From: Mycobacterium sp. HUMS_12744610
Lineage (GTDB): Bacteria > Actinomycetota > Actinomycetes > Mycobacteriales > Mycobacteriaceae
Direction: 5' to 3'
Length of the DNA: 64,000 nucleotides
Assembly (NCBI RefSeq): GCF_041206865.1
Contig: NZ_JBGEDP010000001.1
Span: 5,270,001-5,334,000, forward strand
The notes under the pieces were generated by a model. The model was not told where the DNA came from. It saw only the letters and a program-made list of their open reading frames with translations, and searched no databases. The position numbers and the translations under genes are program-made. Below, in pieces: positions 1 through 7,927 of the stretch (its first letter is position 1; every line of letters starts with the position of its first letter).

Positions 1-68
1 GCCATCCCGCCCGACGCTTTGACCCGTTAACTTGTACGGATCGTTGCGATTGGGTATTTTGACGGACA

Positions 69-350
69 CTAGTCGGTCTTAGCGGTGCCGATTTCGCCAA
101 AGAGTTGGGTGAATTTGTCGCGCGCGCTTCGTTGCGCCTGCCCGCGCCGGGCAGGCGTTAGCTCATGCCAGTAGGCACATACAGCGCGAAAGATCCAATG
201 ATTGAACACAGTGATGGCGGCGATGTCGAGGATTGAATCGATCACGAACACCGCCGGCCACTCCCCCGCGAACGCGCCGACGCACTGCCCCACGCGCGTG
301 GAACCGCGGCGCGACAAGCACGTTCGGAAGCTCGCACGCCCGGTGACCAA
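69..350 (-). CDS. possible small hypothetical protein
   Basis: This is an open frame of about 93 codons from a TTG at 350 to a TAG at 69-71. The last 70 residues look protein-like: a hydrophobic stretch (FVIDSILDIAAITVF), aromatic residues, then a charged helical tail ending in GEIGTAKTD, with mostly GC-ending codons. I do not recognise a family. There is no clear ribosome binding site, the N-terminal part is low-quality Arg-rich sequence, and a 10-bp-arm hairpin (135-157) lies inside it. It is divergent from the MMPL gene. It could be the C-terminal remnant of a longer gene. Only the C-terminal half should be trusted. Confidence 0.25.
   Translation of the reverse strand: MVTGRASFRTCLSRRGSTRVGQCVGAFAGEWPAVFVIDSILDIAAITVFNHWIFRAVCAYWHELTPARRGQAQRSARDKFTQLFGEIGTAKTD
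135..157. repeat. perfect 10-bp inverted repeat (hairpin)
   Basis: CGCCTGCCCG (135-144) and its exact complement at 148-157 are separated by 3 nt. No T-run follows on either side. It lies inside the doubtful small ORF, so it may be a terminator-like hairpin or simply a GC-rich coincidence. Confidence 0.5.
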
Positions 351-403
351 TGCTACTTTCGGATCGATGTCCCGCCGCGTGCGTGGCCAAGCCCGGCCCT
401 GAG

Positions 404-2704
404 ATGCGCCGCGTCGAGGATCGGGGGAAGAGGGGGAGCGTGCCGCGTCGGATTGCATTGCTGGCATTGGCCGCGCCGCGGCGAGTGATCGCGGTGGCAC
501 TGCTGGTCTTCCTGGGAGCCGTCGCTTTCGGGTCACCGGTCGCCAAAGATCTGTCCGCCGCAGGGTTTTATGACCCCGCGTCGGAATCCAGCAAAGGCAG
601 TCGGCTGCTCGAGCAGAAGTTCGGGGAAAGCGAACAGCAACTTCTGATCGTGGTCACCGCTCCCGGCGGCGCACAAAGCACGCCGGCGCGCACCGTCGGG
701 ACCGACATCGTCGACCATTTGGAGCGCTCACCGTTTGTATTCAATGTCTCCTCGCCGTGGACATCGGCGGCGCAATCGGCGGGGCACCTGGTGAGCAAAG
801 ACGGCAAATCCGGCCTGATCGTCGCGAACCTCAGGGGCGGGGAGAACGACGCGCAGAAACACGCCCGAACGCTCTGCGCCGAATCGGTGCACGACCGCGA
901 CGGCGTCACCGTCCGCGCGGGCGGCTTGGCGGTGGCCTACGCACAGGTCAACGAGCAGATCGAGCACGACCTTCTGACGATGGAATCGATCGCGATCCCG
1001 CTCAGCTTCCTGGCCATGATCTGGGTGTTCGGCGGATTGCTGGCGGCCGCGTTGCCGATCGCGGTGGGCCTGACGGCGATCGTCGGTTCCATGTCGATAC
1101 TGCGCCTGCTCACCTTCACCACCGAGGTGTCGGTCTATGCGCTCAACCTCACCACCGCACTGGGTTTGGCGCTGGCGATCGACTACACGCTGTTGATCGT
1201 GAGCCGCTACCGCGACGAGCTGGCCCGGGGCAGCCTTCCCGACCGGGCCCTGATCCGGACCATGCAGACAGCCGGGCGCACGGTGCTGTACTCGGCGACC
1301 ACCGTCGCGTTGTCCATGGCCGTGATGGTGCTGTTCCCGATGTACTTCCTGCGGTCGTTCGCCTATGCCGGCGTCGCGACCGTCGCATTCGCCGCCGTCG
1401 CCGCGGTCGTGGTGACACCCGCGGCCATCGTGTGGCTGGGTCCGCGGTTGGACGCGATGGACATGCGCCGACTGCTCCGCGGAATGCTGCGGCGTCACGA
1501 GCACGGCCGTAAACCGGTACAGCAACTGTTCTGGTACCGATCCACCCGGTTCGTCATGCGGCACGCCGTGCCGGTCGGCCTCGCCGTCACCGCCCTGGTG
1601 GCGCTGGCCGGCGCTCCATTTTTGGGCGTGAAGTGGGGTTTTCCCGACGACCGGGTCCTGCCGCGTTCGGCCTCGGCGCACCAGGTCGGCGATCAGCTGC
1701 GCAACGACTTCGCCGACGACGTCGCCACGACGGTGCAGGTCGTCATCCCCGACGCGCGGGACCTCGACGCCGACGACCTCGACCGCTACGCCGCCGACCT
1801 GTCCCGCGTGCCCAACGTCTCCGCGGTGACCGCACCGACGGCGACGTTCGTCGCGGGAAACGCCGTCGGCCCGCCGGCCGCGCCGACCGGAATCGCCGAC
1901 GGCAGCGCGTTTCTCACCGTCACCAGCACGGCAGCGCCGTACTCCCGGGCGTCCGACCTGCAACTCGACCGCCTGCACGCGGTCGACGGTCCGCGCGGGC
2001 GACCGGTTCAGCTGACGGGGCTGGGCCCCACCAACCGCGACGGTGTCGACGGGATCACCGCGCGGCTGCCGCTGGTGCTGGGCCTGATCGCCGTCATCAC
2101 CGCGGTCCTGCTGTTTCTGGTGACCGGCAGCGTGGTGCTGCCGGTCAAGACGCTCGTGCTCAACGTCCTGTCGCTGTCGGCGACGTTCGGGGCGCTGGTC
2201 TGGATTTTCCAGGACGGCCACCTCGGCGGCCTGGGGATCACGCCGACGGGACGGCTCGTCGCCAACATGCCGGTCCTGCTGTTCTGCATCGCCTTCGGGC
2301 TGTCGATGGATTACGAGATCTTCCTCATCGCGCGGATTCGCGAACATTGGCTCGCATCCCGGAAAACCGACGCCGACAACGACGAAAGCATCGCGTTGGG
2401 GGTGGCCTACACCGGCCGGGTGATCACCGCCGCGGCTCTGGTGATGGCCGTGGCGTTCGCGGCGCTCAGCGCCTCGCAGGTCTCGTTCATACGCATGTTC
2501 GGAGTGGGCCTGACGCTGGCCGTGCTCGCCGATGCCACCCTGGTGCGCATGATTCTGGTTCCGGCCGTCATGCACGTGCTCGGCCGGGCCAACTGGTGGG
2601 CCCCGAAACCGTTGGCCTGGCTGCACGCCCGCATCGGCATCGAGGAGTCCGCCGGCCGGCACGAACGCCCCGCCGCGGCGCCGCGCGCGACGCTCGACGG
2701 GTGA
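404..2704 (+). CDS. MMPL/RND-family transporter
   Basis: Integral membrane exporter of the mycobacterial MmpL type (RND superfamily, proton-driven export of lipids or hydrophobic molecules); substrate unknown. About 766 aa, in the range of the shorter MmpL proteins. The layout is the usual two-fold repeat: TM1 near residue 25-45, an extracytoplasmic domain, a TM bundle with the signature ALAIDYTLLIVSRYRDEL near 256, a second extracytoplasmic domain, and a second bundle with GLSMDYEIFLIARIREHW near 632. The Asp-Tyr pairs in these two motifs match the proton-relay region of the family. ATG at 404 was chosen; GTG at 440, just after AGGGGGAG, is an alternative that removes 12 residues. No MmpS-like partner is visible. 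It has no counterpart beside yajQ in M. tuberculosis as I remember it. Confidence 0.9.
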   Translation: MRRVEDRGKRGSVPRRIALLALAAPRRVIAVALLVFLGAVAFGSPVAKDLSAAGFYDPASESSKGSRLLEQKFGESEQQLLIVVTAPGGAQSTPARTVGTDIVDHLERSPFVFNVSSPWTSAAQSAGHLVSKDGKSGLIVANLRGGENDAQKHARTLCAESVHDRDGVTVRAGGLAVAYAQVNEQIEHDLLTMESIAIPLSFLAMIWVFGGLLAAALPIAVGLTAIVGSMSILRLLTFTTEVSVYALNLTTALGLALAIDYTLLIVSRYRDELARGSLPDRALIRTMQTAGRTVLYSATTVALSMAVMVLFPMYFLRSFAYAGVATVAFAAVAAVVVTPAAIVWLGPRLDAMDMRRLLRGMLRRHEHGRKPVQQLFWYRSTRFVMRHAVPVGLAVTALVALAGAPFLGVKWGFPDDRVLPRSASAHQVGDQLRNDFADDVATTVQVVIPDARDLDADDLDRYAADLSRVPNVSAVTAPTATFVAGNAVGPPAAPTGIADGSAFLTVTSTAAPYSRASDLQLDRLHAVDGPRGRPVQLTGLGPTNRDGVDGITARLPLVLGLIAVITAVLLFLVTGSVVLPVKTLVLNVLSLSATFGALVWIFQDGHLGGLGITPTGRLVANMPVLLFCIAFGLSMDYEIFLIARIREHWLASRKTDADNDESIALGVAYTGRVITAAALVMAVAFAALSASQVSFIRMFGVGLTLAVLADATLVRMILVPAVMHVLGRANWWAPKPLAWLHARIGIEESAGRHERPAAAPRATLDG

Positions 2705-2830
2705 CCCCGGCGTCGCCTACTCCCCTACCGCAGGACGACGCGTCGCGACAAGCCATAAAGGTAATAAGGGCCATAAGGCACTAATTTAGCGGTTATGGCC
2801 TGTGCTTATTGCTCAACAAAGAGACGGAAT

Positions 2831-2844
2831 TATAACGTGTTCTA
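2831..2844. promoter_or_regulatory. KstR-type operator upstream of kshA fragment
   Basis: TATAACGTGTTCTA fits TNNAACNNGTTNNA, the motif bound by the cholesterol-catabolism repressor KstR. It ends 26 bp before the GTG start of the truncated kshA, the expected position. The match is read from the sequence; binding is inferred from the known regulon motif. Confidence 0.7.
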
Positions 2845-2870
2845 GTCGTCGTGTAGAGCGGGGGCACACG

Positions 2871-3350
2871 GTGAAGACCGATACCACCGGAGTCGGCATC
2901 CGGGAGATCGATGTCGGCGACCCGCCGACACGGTTTGCCCGCGGCTGGCACTGCCTGGGCCCGGTCGAGGACTTCCTCGACGGCGAGCCCCACGCGATCA
3001 ACGCGTTCGGCACCAAGCTGGTCGTCTTCGCCGACCCCCAAAGCGATGGCACCCCAAACGTTCTCGACGCCTACTGCCGGCACATGGGCGGAGACCTGTC
3101 GCAGGGCACGATCAAGGACGGTGCGGTCGCGTGTCCGGTCCACGACTGGCGCTGGAGCGGCGACGGGAGATGCCAACAGGTGCCGTACGCCAAGCGCACG
3201 TCACGGTTTGCCCGCACCCGTTCGTGGACCACCGACGTGCGCGGCGGATTGTTGTTCGTCTGGCACGACCCCGAGGGCAACCCGCCACCCCCGCAACTGC
3301 AGATCCCCGACATCCCCGAGGCCTACGGCGACACGTGGACCGAATGGCGC
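2871..3350 (+). pseudogene. kshA: 3-ketosteroid 9-alpha-hydroxylase oxygenase, 5' fragment
   Basis: The first 160 residues are clearly KshA: VKTDTTGVGIREID, then ARGWHCLG, then a complete Rieske site C69-x-H71 ... C88-x2-H91, and [17 protein letters not shown]. KshA hydroxylates the steroid nucleus at C9 during cholesterol breakdown, using electrons from KshB. Similarity stops abruptly after TWTEWR near 3350. What follows in frame is unrelated and the catalytic mononuclear-iron domain (normally to about 380 aa) is missing, so the product cannot be an active oxygenase. The start GTG and the operator upstream are preserved. Possibly an extra paralogue broken by a rearrangement whose other product is the antitoxin fragment facing it. 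Confidence 0.88.
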
Positions 3351-3549
3351 GTTCTAGTTTTGCGGCAGGGGTGGGAGGTACCGCCACTGTGCACGGACGC
3401 CGTGGACGCCACTCCGAGGCGCCGCTTTGCCGCGGCGGGCCCGCCTGCGCTTCGCCACCCCGATCGAGAAGGTGCAGATCTCCGTTATCGGGCGGAGTCG
3501 TGGCAATGCCCGGCAAGCGCCTACAACGACGCCGTCCGACGTGCTGGGC

Positions 3550-3717
3550 ACTCGACCACTCCGACCAGGCTTGGGCGTAGTCGTCTTCGAGGGCGGGGTA
3601 GGGCAGCATCTGCACGCCCCGCTGCAGAGACGCGGACGGCGACGGCAAACCGGCTTTCTCCACGTAGGCGTCCAGCACCGCGACGTCCTCGCCGGACAGG
3701 CTGACACCGAGCTTCAT
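3550..3717 (-). pseudogene. MazE9-like antitoxin, 5' fragment
   Basis: From ATG at 3717 the minus strand reads [20 protein letters not shown], then [14 protein letters not shown] and [16 protein letters not shown]. This is the ribbon-helix-helix N-terminus and middle of MazE9/VapB-type antitoxins. After residue 56 the sequence departs from the family, and the usual short acidic tail that blocks the toxin is absent. No toxin gene is adjacent. About 200 nt of unassignable sequence separates it from the end of the kshA fragment. Probably a relic of a toxin-antitoxin locus. Confidence 0.7.
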
Positions 3718-3768
3718 ACCCCGGTGTTCACGGATCGGTACGGCTACTGACCTTGGAGGCCTGCCTGG

Positions 3769-3852
3769 TGGTGGCAGGTACAGGATTCGAACCTGTGTAG
3801 CTTTCGCGACGGATTTACAGTCCGCTCCCATTGGCCGCTCGGGCAACCTGCC
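3769..3852 (-). tRNA. tRNA-Tyr (anticodon GTA), CCA encoded
   Basis: The minus strand starts GGCAGGT at 3852, pairs with ACCTGCC at 3773-3779, and has discriminator A and encoded CCA at 3769-3771. The anticodon loop reads CTGTAAA and the T-arm GGTTCGAATCC. The long variable arm typical of bacterial tRNA-Tyr is present. Its 3' end faces the kshA and antitoxin debris, the side on which integrating elements usually insert. Confidence 0.97.
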
Positions 3853-3921
3853 GCCAGACAGGTTACAACGAACGGGTAGACAAAGCACAAACGGGCACCA
3901 CCGCAGGAAGGGACGGATCCA

Positions 3922-4413
3922 ATGGCGGACTCATCGTTCGACATCGTCAGCAAGGTCGACCGCCAGGAGGTCGACAACGCGCTCAACCAGGCCGCCAAGG
4001 AGCTGGCCACCCGCTTCGACTTCCGCGGCACCGACACCTCGATCGCCTGGAAGGGCGACGAGGCAATCGAGCTGACGTCGTCGACCGAGGAGCGCGTCAA
4101 GGCGGCCGTCGACGTATTCAAGGAGAAACTGGTCCGCCGCGACATCTCGATGAAGGCGTTCGACGCCGGGGAACCGCAGGCATCCGGTAAGACCTTCAAG
4201 GTCAACGGCACCCTCAAGCAGGGCATCAGCAGCGAGAACGCCAAGAAGATCACCAAACTCATCCGTGACGAGGGCCCGAAGACCGTCAAGACCCAGATCC
4301 AGGGCGACGAGATTCGCGTCACCAGCAAGAAGCGCGACGACCTGCAGGCCGTCATCGCGATGCTCAAGAACGCCGACCTGGACGTCGCGCTGCAGTTCGT
4401 CAACTATCGCTGA
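3922..4413 (+). CDS. YajQ-family nucleotide-binding protein
   Basis: Full-length 163-aa member of the YajQ/UPF0234 family, matching Rv0566c in M. tuberculosis. It begins [17 protein letters not shown] and ends [10 protein letters not shown], both typical. The middle carries the conserved [20 protein letters not shown] and [20 protein letters not shown] blocks of the two small alpha/beta domains. Members bind RNA or nucleotides (some bind cyclic di-GMP); the physiological role in mycobacteria is unclear. The start follows GGAAGGG at normal spacing. It probably forms a single-gene unit next to tRNA-Tyr. Confidence 0.95.
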   Translation: MADSSFDIVSKVDRQEVDNALNQAAKELATRFDFRGTDTSIAWKGDEAIELTSSTEERVKAAVDVFKEKLVRRDISMKAFDAGEPQASGKTFKVNGTLKQGISSENAKKITKLIRDEGPKTVKTQIQGDEIRVTSKKRDDLQAVIAMLKNADLDVALQFVNYR

Positions 4414-4427
4414 CACCGCTTTGGGCG

Positions 4428-4586
4428 GCCCACCGGTGGGTGCCGGCACGGCGTTGAGTGAACAGCCGATATTCGCCGGTACGGCGCGGGGTAACGGTGG
4501 CGGTGGCAATTTCGGGTTCGCGAACAGCGGGCGCTAACAGTGGTGGCTTCAACAAGGGCAACGGACAGTCGGGCTTCTTTGGCTGA
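4428..4586 (+). pseudogene. possible PPE-MPTR C-terminal tail remnant
   Basis: Just after yajQ, one frame reads GNGGGGNFGFANSG. After a frame change around 4533 another reads NSGGFNKGNGQSGFFG and stops. The Asn-x-Gly-Phe-x-Asn-x-Gly pattern is that of the major polymorphic tandem repeats ending PPE-MPTR proteins. No PPE N-terminus is present. It is short and low-complexity, so the assignment is tentative. Confidence 0.45.
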
Positions 4587-4745
4587 ACCCCGCATGCGTC
4601 TGACCGGGGCGCGCGCCGGCTCACGCCGTGGCCTGCCCGCTACTCGGTCGCCGCGGACCGTCACCGCTGATCCGCGAGCCTGGGGGCCCCTCTAGTGTGG
4701 TGGGGAACACAGCTTTTTCGAGGCCCCTAGCAAGCGAGGTTCACG

Positions 4746-6269
4746 ATGACCGTGACTCCCCGGGAAGCCGCCGGCGGCGCGCCCAACACCAACGGCCAGG
4801 GCGACGGTTACTTCGACGTCGTGATCGTCGGCGCCGGCATCTCCGGCATCGACGCGGCCTACCGCATCACCGAGCGGAATCCGGGCACCAAGTACGCGAT
4901 CCTGGAGCGGCGCGCCCAGATCGGCGGCACCTGGGACCTGTTCCGCTACCCCGGCGTACGCTCCGACAGCAGCATCTTCACGCTGTCGTTCCCCTTCGAG
5001 CCGTGGACCCGCCGGGAAGGCGTCGCAGACGGCGTGCACATCCGCGAGTACCTGACCAACACCGCGCGCAAGTACGGCATCGACCGCCACATCCGGTTCA
5101 ACAGCCATGTCCGTTCGGCGAACTGGGATTCGGCCACCGACACCTGGACGATCACCGCCGAGCAGGACGGCACCCGCACGACCTACCGCGCCAGGTTCGT
5201 GTTCTTCGGCAGCGGCTACTACAACTACGACGAGGGCTACACCCCCGACTTTCCCGGTATCGACCAGTTCGCCGGGACCGTCGTGCATCCCCAGCACTGG
5301 CCGGAGAACCTCGACTACACCGGCAAGAGGATCGTGGTGATCGGCAGCGGTGCCACCGCGGTCACCCTGTTGCCGTCGCTGTCGGACCGCGCCGCGAAGG
5401 TGACCATGCTGCAACGCTCCCCCACCTATCTCGTCTCGGCCTCCCGATACGGCAAGGTGGCCGCGGTCGCCCGAAAGCTGTTGCCTAGCAAGCCCGCTCA
5501 CCTGGTGATCCGCATGTACAGCGCACTGACCGAGGCGGTGTTCTTCGCCCTGTCCCGCAAGGCGCCCCGCCTCGTCCGGTGGCTGTTGCGCCGCAAGGCG
5601 ATCAGCGAGCTGCCCGCCGGCTACGACGTGGACACCCACTTCAAGCCGCGCTACGACCCGTGGGACCAGCGGATGTGCCTGATCCCCGACGCCGACCTCT
5701 ACAACGCGATCGGCGCCGGCCGCGCCGAGGTGGTCACCGACCACATCGACCATTTCGACGCCAGCGGCATCGCGCTCAAATCCGGCGCTCACCTCGACGC
5801 CGACATCGTCGTCACCGCCACCGGCCTGCAATTGCAGGCGCTCGGCGGGACCGCGATCAGCCTGGATGGCGTCGAGATCGATCCCCGGGACCGCTTCGTC
5901 TACAAGGCGCACATGCTCGAGGACGTGCCCAACCTGTTCTGGTGCGTGGGCTACACCAACGCCTCTTGGACGCTGCGCGCCGACATCACCGCCCGTGCGA
6001 CCGCGAAGCTGCTGGCCCACATGGCCGCTCACGGATATACGCACGCCTACCCGCATCTCGGCGGCGAACCGATGACCGAGAAACCGGCCTGGGACATCAA
6101 CGCCGGCTACGTGCTGCGCTCGCTGCACGCGCTGCCCAAGTCCGGCACCAGGCGGCCGTGGAACGTGCGGCAGAACTACCTCGCCGATGCCCTCGACTAC
6201 CAGTTCGACCGCATCGAGGAAGCCATGGTGTTCGGACGCGTCACCGACCGGGCGGCGCTGGCGGGATAA
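4746..6269 (+). CDS. flavin-containing (Baeyer-Villiger-type) monooxygenase
   Basis: 507-aa class B flavoprotein monooxygenase, the counterpart of Rv0565c. The FAD-binding GAGISG lies near residue 28. The BVMO fingerprint FAGTVVHPQHWP is near 175 and the NADPH-binding GSGATA near 199. The motif GGTWDLFRYPGVRSDS, shared with EthA-type enzymes, follows the FAD site. Such enzymes insert oxygen into ketones or oxidise S/N atoms using NADPH and O2; EthA-like homologues activate thioamide drugs. Substrate unknown. ATG at 4746 follows GCGAGG at good spacing. Cytosolic or membrane-associated; no signal peptide. Confidence 0.93.
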   Translation: MTVTPREAAGGAPNTNGQGDGYFDVVIVGAGISGIDAAYRITERNPGTKYAILERRAQIGGTWDLFRYPGVRSDSSIFTLSFPFEPWTRREGVADGVHIREYLTNTARKYGIDRHIRFNSHVRSANWDSATDTWTITAEQDGTRTTYRARFVFFGSGYYNYDEGYTPDFPGIDQFAGTVVHPQHWPENLDYTGKRIVVIGSGATAVTLLPSLSDRAAKVTMLQRSPTYLVSASRYGKVAAVARKLLPSKPAHLVIRMYSALTEAVFFALSRKAPRLVRWLLRRKAISELPAGYDVDTHFKPRYDPWDQRMCLIPDADLYNAIGAGRAEVVTDHIDHFDASGIALKSGAHLDADIVVTATGLQLQALGGTAISLDGVEIDPRDRFVYKAHMLEDVPNLFWCVGYTNASWTLRADITARATAKLLAHMAAHGYTHAYPHLGGEPMTEKPAWDINAGYVLRSLHALPKSGTRRPWNVRQNYLADALDYQFDRIEEAMVFGRVTDRAALAG

Positions 6270-6272
6270 CCG

Positions 6273-7751
6273 TCAGCCGGTCCGGTCGGAGCCCACGGGG
6301 GAATCTCCGGGCAGGATCTCCGCGCCGCAGTTGGGGCAGAATTTCTCGGCGGGGTGGTGTTCGGCCCCGCAGCTCGCGCAGAAGTGCGGTTCCGCCGGCT
6401 TGTGCGCGGGGGCCACGCCGATGAGCCGGGCGGCGCCGGTCTTGATGCCCCTGCGGGCGCGGATTGGTTTGACCGTGTCCCCGTCCCCGGGGGAAATAAG
6501 CTGAACCCCAGGGGCTTTCGCTGGAGCGAACAGGCGCCACCGCCTCCGCACCACCAACAGGGTCAATCCCCCGCCGGCGGCGAGCACCAGCGCCACCTCA
6601 CCGATGACGTACCACATCAGCGTGGTGCCACTGAGCACCGAGACGTCGCCGTAGCGCTGCCGCAGGTTCACCGCGCTCGTCTTGAGTTCCACCAGACCCG
6701 GGTAGTCGGGCGACATCGCCAGCGCCTTGTCGAAATCGTCGATGGCGCCGGTGTAGTGGCCGGAGAAGTACTCGCCGAGCCCTTTCCGGTAGAAGACGTC
6801 GGCCGGCCCCAGCGTCGCTTTGACCCCCTTGCCGGCCAGTAACGCGGTGAGGTTGCCCGCCGGCGCGACGAAGTTGAACGGCTGCGGCTCGCCGACGGGT
6901 GAGAAGCTGTTGACGCCGATCACCTTGCCGTCGAGGGCGACGGTGGGGCCGCCGCTCATCCCCTCGGTGACCGGGGCATCGATCTCGTACTGCGGAACGC
7001 TGCCCATCGACGACTTCTTGCTGACCGTGCCGCTCTTGTTCGTCGGGTCCAGCGACGGATCGGTGATCCGTTTCGTGCTCTCCGGGTAACCCACCGCGAG
7101 AATCGTTGTGCCGATGCTGACGTCGGCGTCGGCGGCCAACTCCGACGACGGCAGGTTGTGCTTCTCGACCTTGAGCAGGGCAACATCGCCCTTTACGATG
7201 GGCCGGAAGTCCACGACGTTGGCGAGCAGTTTCCCGGCGACCCGGTTCCCGCTGCCGTACACCAGGGTCAGCGCAGGCTGCGGACCCCGGTCGGGGGCAA
7301 CGCCCTCCACCTTCGCGTTCTGGCGGAGCCATTGGAAGATCGCCGCCGGATTCTGCCCGACCGGCGAGTCGGGGTACTGGATGACGTACTCGTTGGCGGC
7401 CCGCTTGAGGATCAGGTCCTTGACGTTGTCCGGATCCACGCAGTGGCCCGACGTCGCCGCCCAACCGTCGGGGTTGACGATGAACGCGGTGCAGAACCAG
7501 GTCGCCGTGAAGGGGATGTTGGAGCCCTCGCCGAACTGCGACAGCAGCTGCCCATTGGGCAAGCGGACCTGGCCGTACGCCTGGCCCGACAGGTACATCA
7601 CGGCCGGCCGGATGATCGCCGCCGCCCGTTCCTGCGGATTGGCCTGCGGGCGCCCACCCTCGGCAGAGGCGATGCCCGCCGGCGCCGTCATCACCGCGAG
7701 CGCGGCCGCGGACGTCACCGCGAGCGTACGGCCCCACCGAAGCATGGGCAT
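6273..7751 (-). CDS. secreted/anchored trypsin-like serine protease with TPR, TM and zinc ribbon
   Basis: 492 aa from ATG at 7751 (AGAGGGA just upstream; a second ATG two codons later also fits). The order is: signal peptide (residues 1-33), trypsin-like domain with His in TSGHCV (~102), Asp in GDVALLKV (~189) and Ser in GMSGGP (~266), a TPR-like helix pair (~320-355), one TM segment (~375-400), a basic linker, and a C-terminal zinc ribbon with two CxxC pairs (CASC, CPNC). With the protease outside, the ribbon is cytoplasmic. This resembles HtrA-like envelope proteases, but with no PDZ domain and an unusual cytosolic tail. It is not at this position in M. tuberculosis as I recall. Substrate unknown. 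Confidence 0.88.
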   Translation of the reverse strand: MPMLRWGRTLAVTSAAALAVMTAPAGIASAEGGRPQANPQERAAAIIRPAVMYLSGQAYGQVRLPNGQLLSQFGEGSNIPFTATWFCTAFIVNPDGWAATSGHCVDPDNVKDLILKRAANEYVIQYPDSPVGQNPAAIFQWLRQNAKVEGVAPDRGPQPALTLVYGSGNRVAGKLLANVVDFRPIVKGDVALLKVEKHNLPSSELAADADVSIGTTILAVGYPESTKRITDPSLDPTNKSGTVSKKSSMGSVPQYEIDAPVTEGMSGGPTVALDGKVIGVNSFSPVGEPQPFNFVAPAGNLTALLAGKGVKATLGPADVFYRKGLGEYFSGHYTGAIDDFDKALAMSPDYPGLVELKTSAVNLRQRYGDVSVLSGTTLMWYVIGEVALVLAAGGGLTLLVVRRRWRLFAPAKAPGVQLISPGDGDTVKPIRARRGIKTGAARLIGVAPAHKPAEPHFCASCGAEHHPAEKFCPNCGAEILPGDSPVGSDRTG

Positions 7752-7927
7752 GGTCCCTCTTTCCCTCGTTTCCGGGCCTTGTTGCAGATCTCTGACGATC
7801 CGGGAGGCCGGCCCGGCGGGGCTAGGGACCGAAGTCCCTGCCCGGGGGGTCGTTGGGTTCGAATTCGGGTGCCGCGCGGGCGGTGAACTGCTTCTAAATC
7901 TCGGGTGTCGGCAATACGCTGAACGGC

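Noticed and set aside
728..2662. 644-codon open frame antisense to the MMPL gene
   Set aside because: It is rich in His, Gln, Arg and Gly with no domain pattern. It is a GC-rich shadow of the transporter gene.
3769..3852. Duplicate of the tRNA-Tyr 3' end as an attachment site inside the window
   Set aside because: I looked for the CCA-TGGCAGG-type end to the left and right and saw no second copy.
3112..3888. Full 258-codon frame through the antitoxin fragment and tRNA
   Set aside because: It runs through the tRNA gene and through sequence unlike any antitoxin; only residues from ATG 3717 for 56 codons are meaningful.
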